Below, piece after piece: positions 4,683 through 6,710 of a DNA stretch of 6,710 bases. Numbering within the stretch: the first letter of the stretch is position 1; every line of letters starts with the position of its first letter. The position numbers were made by a program, and so were the translations under genes. Source of the stretch: Bacteroidales bacterium (GTDB lineage: Bacteria; Bacteroidota; Bacteroidia; Bacteroidales; F082); assembly GCA_017508895.1 (NCBI GenBank), contig JAFWRA010000137.1, forward strand, positions 1 to 6,710. The letters are read 5' to 3'. The notes under the pieces were generated by a model that searched no databases, was not told the origin of the DNA, and was given only the letters and a program-made list of their open reading frames with translations.

Positions 4683-4690
4683 TACTTTTG
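4683..4690 (+). promoter_or_regulatory. -7 box TACTTTTG upstream of the flavodoxin-fold gene
   Basis: TACTTTTG fits TAnnTTTG exactly and follows seven T residues (TTTTTTTGTACTTTTGCA), matching the box before the NimA-like gene at nearly every base. No -33 TTG is seen at 4661-4664. The ATG at 4708 is 18 bp downstream, giving a short leader. The flavodoxin-fold gene may therefore be transcribed independently of the NimA-like gene. Confidence 0.6.
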
Positions 4691-4707
4691 CAGTAAAATA
4701 ATTACAA

Positions 4708-5325
4708 ATGAAAGCACTACTCATCAACGGCAGCCCACACACTAACGGCTGCACCTTCACCGCCTTAAGCATTGTGGCGGAAGAACTACAAAAGAACGGC
4801 ATAGAGACCGAAATCATCCACATTGGCAACAAGGACATCCGTGGCTGCATCGCTTGCGGCAAATGCGCCGAGTTGGGGCATTGCGTGTTCAACGACATGG
4901 TGAACGAAGTGGCACCCAAATTTGAGCAGGCCGATGGCCTTGTGGTCGGCTCGCCGGTGTATTACGCTGGCCCCAACGGAACGCTCACCAACCTGCTCGA
5001 CCGTCTGTTTTTCAGCACCCCATTCGACAAACGTATGAAAGTGGGCGCGGCCGTCGTCTCGGCACGACGCGGCGGCACCACAGCCGCTTTCGACCGACTC
5101 AACAAGTATTTCACCATCAGCGAGATGCCTATCGTAAGCAGTCGCTATTGGAACATGGTGCACGGCCACACGCCTGAAGATGTGATGAAAGACGAAGAAG
5201 GTGTGCAGATTATGCGCATTTTGGGTCGCAATATGGCCTTCCTCATCCGCGCCATCGCCGCCGAGCGCGAGCGCAATGGATTGCCCGAAAAGGAAGTGGT
5301 GAGATACACTAATTTTATTAGGTAA
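4708..5325 (+). CDS. Flavodoxin-fold NAD(P)H-dependent FMN reductase with four-Cys motif
   Basis: The 205-residue protein starts MKALLINGSPHTNGCTFTAL, the phosphate-binding loop of NADPH-dependent FMN reductases (GSPxxxG). Cysteines 47, 50, 53 and 59 in GCIACGKCAELGHC form C-x2-C-x2-C-x5-C. This fits the compact motif described for archaeal iron-sulfur flavoproteins and also seen in many flavodoxin-family reductases. Further typical parts are ADGLVVGSPVYYAGPNGTLTNLLDRLFF (75-102) and AAVVSARRGGTT (114-125). It probably binds FMN and perhaps a 4Fe-4S cluster and moves electrons from NAD(P)H; the acceptor is unknown. Residues after about 180 form a helical tail ending in YTNFIR. It lies between the NimA-like gene and the acetyltransferase, 21 bp before the latter. 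Confidence 0.85.
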   Translation: MKALLINGSPHTNGCTFTALSIVAEELQKNGIETEIIHIGNKDIRGCIACGKCAELGHCVFNDMVNEVAPKFEQADGLVVGSPVYYAGPNGTLTNLLDRLFFSTPFDKRMKVGAAVVSARRGGTTAAFDRLNKYFTISEMPIVSSRYWNMVHGHTPEDVMKDEEGVQIMRILGRNMAFLIRAIAAERERNGLPEKEVVRYTNFIR

Positions 5326-5331
5326 AATATT

Positions 5332-5348
5332 ATAAGTGAATCACTTAT
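5332..5348. promoter_or_regulatory. 17-bp perfect palindrome abutting the acetyltransferase start
   Basis: ATAAGTGA-A-TCACTTAT has perfect 8-bp arms around one base, and its last two bases are the A and T of the start codon (5347-5349). It could be an operator for a dimeric regulator or a hairpin masking the ribosome binding region. A second, smaller palindrome, CTAAT-TTT-ATTAG at 5309-5321, lies at the end of the previous gene. The partner regulator is not known; the AraC protein at the right edge is one candidate, although AraC sites are usually direct repeats. Confidence 0.5.
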
Positions 5349-5889
5349 GAACAACACCCCCACAGGAAAAGACTATGTCGGCAGTGACGACCTCTATGCT
5401 GATGTACAGCGCACGATGCGCCTCGCAGCGGAGATGAACACGGGCTACCATACTGAAGCCGAAGTGCGCGACTATATGCGGCAAATCACAGGCTCCGAAA
5501 TCGACGAGACCCTCCGCATTTTCACGCCGTTCCATATCAACTATGGCAATAAGACCACCTTCGGGCGCGACTGTTTCGTCAACTTTGGCTGCACTTTCCT
5601 CGCCTTGGGTAGCATCACCATTGAGGACGACGTTTTCATTGGGCCGCATTGTGTGTTGGCCACGGAATACCATCCTGAAAACCCCGAAACGCGCCATTCC
5701 CTGCTCACCAAACCCATCGTCGTAAAGCGCAATGCTTGGCTTGGGGCTAATGTCACAGTATTGGCGGGCGTCACCATCGGCGAGAACGCCATCGTGGCAG
5801 CGGGAAGCGTAGTAACCAAAGACGTGCCTGACAATATGGTCGTGGCGGGGAGTCCGACGAGGGTGATTAGGGAAATCAAGAAGGGATAA
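5347..5889 (+). CDS. Sugar O-acetyltransferase, LbH/hexapeptide-repeat family (Maa/LacA/NodL type)
   Basis: The 180-residue protein matches the length of maltose/galactoside acetyltransferases. Residues about 10-50 form the N-terminal helical Maa-type region (YVGSDDLYADVQRTMRLAAEMN). The left-handed beta-helix follows: FHINYGNKTTFGRDCFVNFGCTFL (62-85), ITIEDDVFIGPHCVLAT (90-106), WLGANVTVLAGVTIGENAIVAAGSVVTKDVP (131-161) and VVAGSPTRVIREI at the end. H109 in ATEYHPENPETR sits where the catalytic His of TATHPLD lies in relatives. The enzyme transfers acetyl from acetyl-CoA to a sugar or similar hydroxyl; the acceptor cannot be told from sequence. It starts at ATG 5347 inside a palindrome and ends 13 bp before the convergent AraC gene. 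Confidence 0.9.
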   Translation: MNNTPTGKDYVGSDDLYADVQRTMRLAAEMNTGYHTEAEVRDYMRQITGSEIDETLRIFTPFHINYGNKTTFGRDCFVNFGCTFLALGSITIEDDVFIGPHCVLATEYHPENPETRHSLLTKPIVVKRNAWLGANVTVLAGVTIGENAIVAAGSVVTKDVPDNMVVAGSPTRVIREIKKG

Positions 5890-5902
5890 ACTAATAATCA
5901 AA

Positions 5903-6710
5903 CTATTTCCCCAAATATTCGCTGGGCGTGAGACCAGTCATCTTTTTGAAAAGGCGAGTGAAATGATGGGGAAAATCGAAGCCGAGGATTCGAGAAGTCT
6001 CGCTGATGTTGTGGCCGTTCATCAGTAGGCTTTTGGCCTGGTTGATGACATAGTTGTGGATGTAGCCGATGGCCGTTCCGCCAGTGGCCTTGTGGACGAT
6101 GTCGCCGAAATATCGCGGCGAATAAGCCAACTCTGAGGCGCAATAGGCAACGGTAGGTAGGCCTTGTGAAAGCTGCCGATTCTCACGGAAATACTGTTGC
6201 AGCAGGTCGTGAAAGCGTTTCAGCAAGTCGCTGTTGCCATTATCTTCCTCGGAGAGTTGACGCAAGTAGATGCGGTTGCAGTATTCCAGTATCAGGTGCA
6301 GGTAGCCCAACAAGATATTTCTGAGCGATGGCGAGTCGTCGTGAGTTATCAACTCTTGCCGCATTTGGGAAAGCAATTGTGTGATGCTGAGCCATTCGTC
6401 AGGCTCCATCCGCAAAGAGCCAGTGAAGAAATAAGAGAAATACTGATAGCGTTCTATCTGGTGCTCCAGTTCGGAGCCGTGCAGCAGTTCGGGCGACCAC
6501 AAAAGCACCCATCCGCTCAACGAGATGCGCTCGCCGTTGTCCTCCAAGCCGCCAATCTGTCCTGGCTCAACGGCAATAATCGAGGCATCGCTCACCTGCA
6601 AGGTTTTCATACCATACGAGAGATCTTTGGGAAACTGGCGTTGGATAAAGAGTCCATAGACACCGTAGTTGTTCAGGCTATGACGGAAAGGTGGAAGTTC
6701 ATCGTAATGA
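5903..6710 (-). CDS. AraC-family transcriptional regulator, 5' end outside the window
   Basis: The frame is open from the TAG at 5905-5903 to the right edge. The 268 visible residues begin HYDELPPFRHSLNNYGVYGLF. An internal Met (codon at 6610-6608) is not the true start, because the residues before it (NYGVYGLFIQRQFPKDLSYG) fit the beginning of the sensor domain. An N-terminal cupin-like sensor part (EPGQIG, then LLWSPELLHGSELE) is followed by helices and the paired HTH of AraC: TVAYCASELAYSPRYFGDIVHKATG and ISETSRILGFDFPHHFTRLFKKMTGLTPSEY near the C-terminus. About 25-40 N-terminal residues are probably missing. It is convergent with the acetyltransferase gene. Regulation of the neighbouring reductase and acetyltransferase genes is plausible but inferred only from location. 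Confidence 0.92.
   Translation of the reverse strand, partial: HYDELPPFRHSLNNYGVYGLFIQRQFPKDLSYGMKTLQVSDASIIAVEPGQIGGLEDNGERISLSGWVLLWSPELLHGSELEHQIERYQYFSYFFTGSLRMEPDEWLSITQLLSQMRQELITHDDSPSLRNILLGYLHLILEYCNRIYLRQLSEEDNGNSDLLKRFHDLLQQYFRENRQLSQGLPTVAYCASELAYSPRYFGDIVHKATGGTAIGYIHNYVINQAKSLLMNGHNISETSRILGFDFPHHFTRLFKKMTGLTPSEYLGK

Noticed and set aside
4089..4919. 276-residue minus-strand open frame across the NimA-like gene and its flanks
   Set aside because: It crosses two promoters and two well-supported plus-strand genes and has no recognisable domain.
5341..5901. 186-residue minus-strand open frame opposite the acetyltransferase
   Set aside because: The hexapeptide-repeat protein on the plus strand is unambiguous. 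The antisense frame is a codon-bias shadow.

Overview
The window reads as chromosomal DNA of an anaerobic member of the Bacteroidota, most likely Bacteroidales (Bacteroides/Prevotella-like). The main reasons are several boxes fitting the Bacteroidota -7 promoter consensus TAnnTTTG, weak or absent Shine-Dalgarno sequences, a rubredoxin domain, and an ORF6N/DUF1016 gene pair of the kind common in gut Bacteroidales. No rRNA, tRNA, CRISPR array or transposase is visible. Family names come from reading motifs by eye; no database search was run.

Left part (1-1904, minus strand): an accessory zone. A short DUF1016 N-terminal-domain gene (179-664) is bracketed by two 88-bp direct repeats (75-162 and 695-782), each carrying a leftward -7 box plus the leader that would follow it. 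The last third of this gene appears to have changed reading frame: a natural-looking acidic 36-codon tail lies in another frame at 163-273. Next comes an ORF6N-domain protein with a PLD-like C-terminal domain (912-1904). Both genes carry short near-perfect palindromes inside their coding sequence, repeated in frame.

Middle part (1905-4111, plus strand): a 212-bp divergent intergenic region with a four-unit 10-bp repeat and a good promoter (TTG-N19-TATCTTTG). It is followed by a tight three-gene operon: a metallo-beta-lactamase-fold hydrolase fused to a C-terminal rubredoxin, an AlkZ-related winged-helix protein, and a DUF454/YbaN small membrane protein starting at GTG.

Right part (4112-6710): three plus-strand genes, namely a NimA-like pyridoxamine-phosphate-oxidase-fold protein, a flavodoxin-fold FMN reductase with a four-cysteine motif, and a hexapeptide-repeat O-acetyltransferase. 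The first two have near-identical promoter boxes; the third has a 17-bp perfect palindrome abutting its start codon. They converge on an AraC-family regulator on the minus strand whose N-terminus runs off the right edge. Together the middle and right parts look like flavin-, iron- and DNA-repair-related housekeeping or stress functions, possibly under AraC control. That functional link is inference from proximity.
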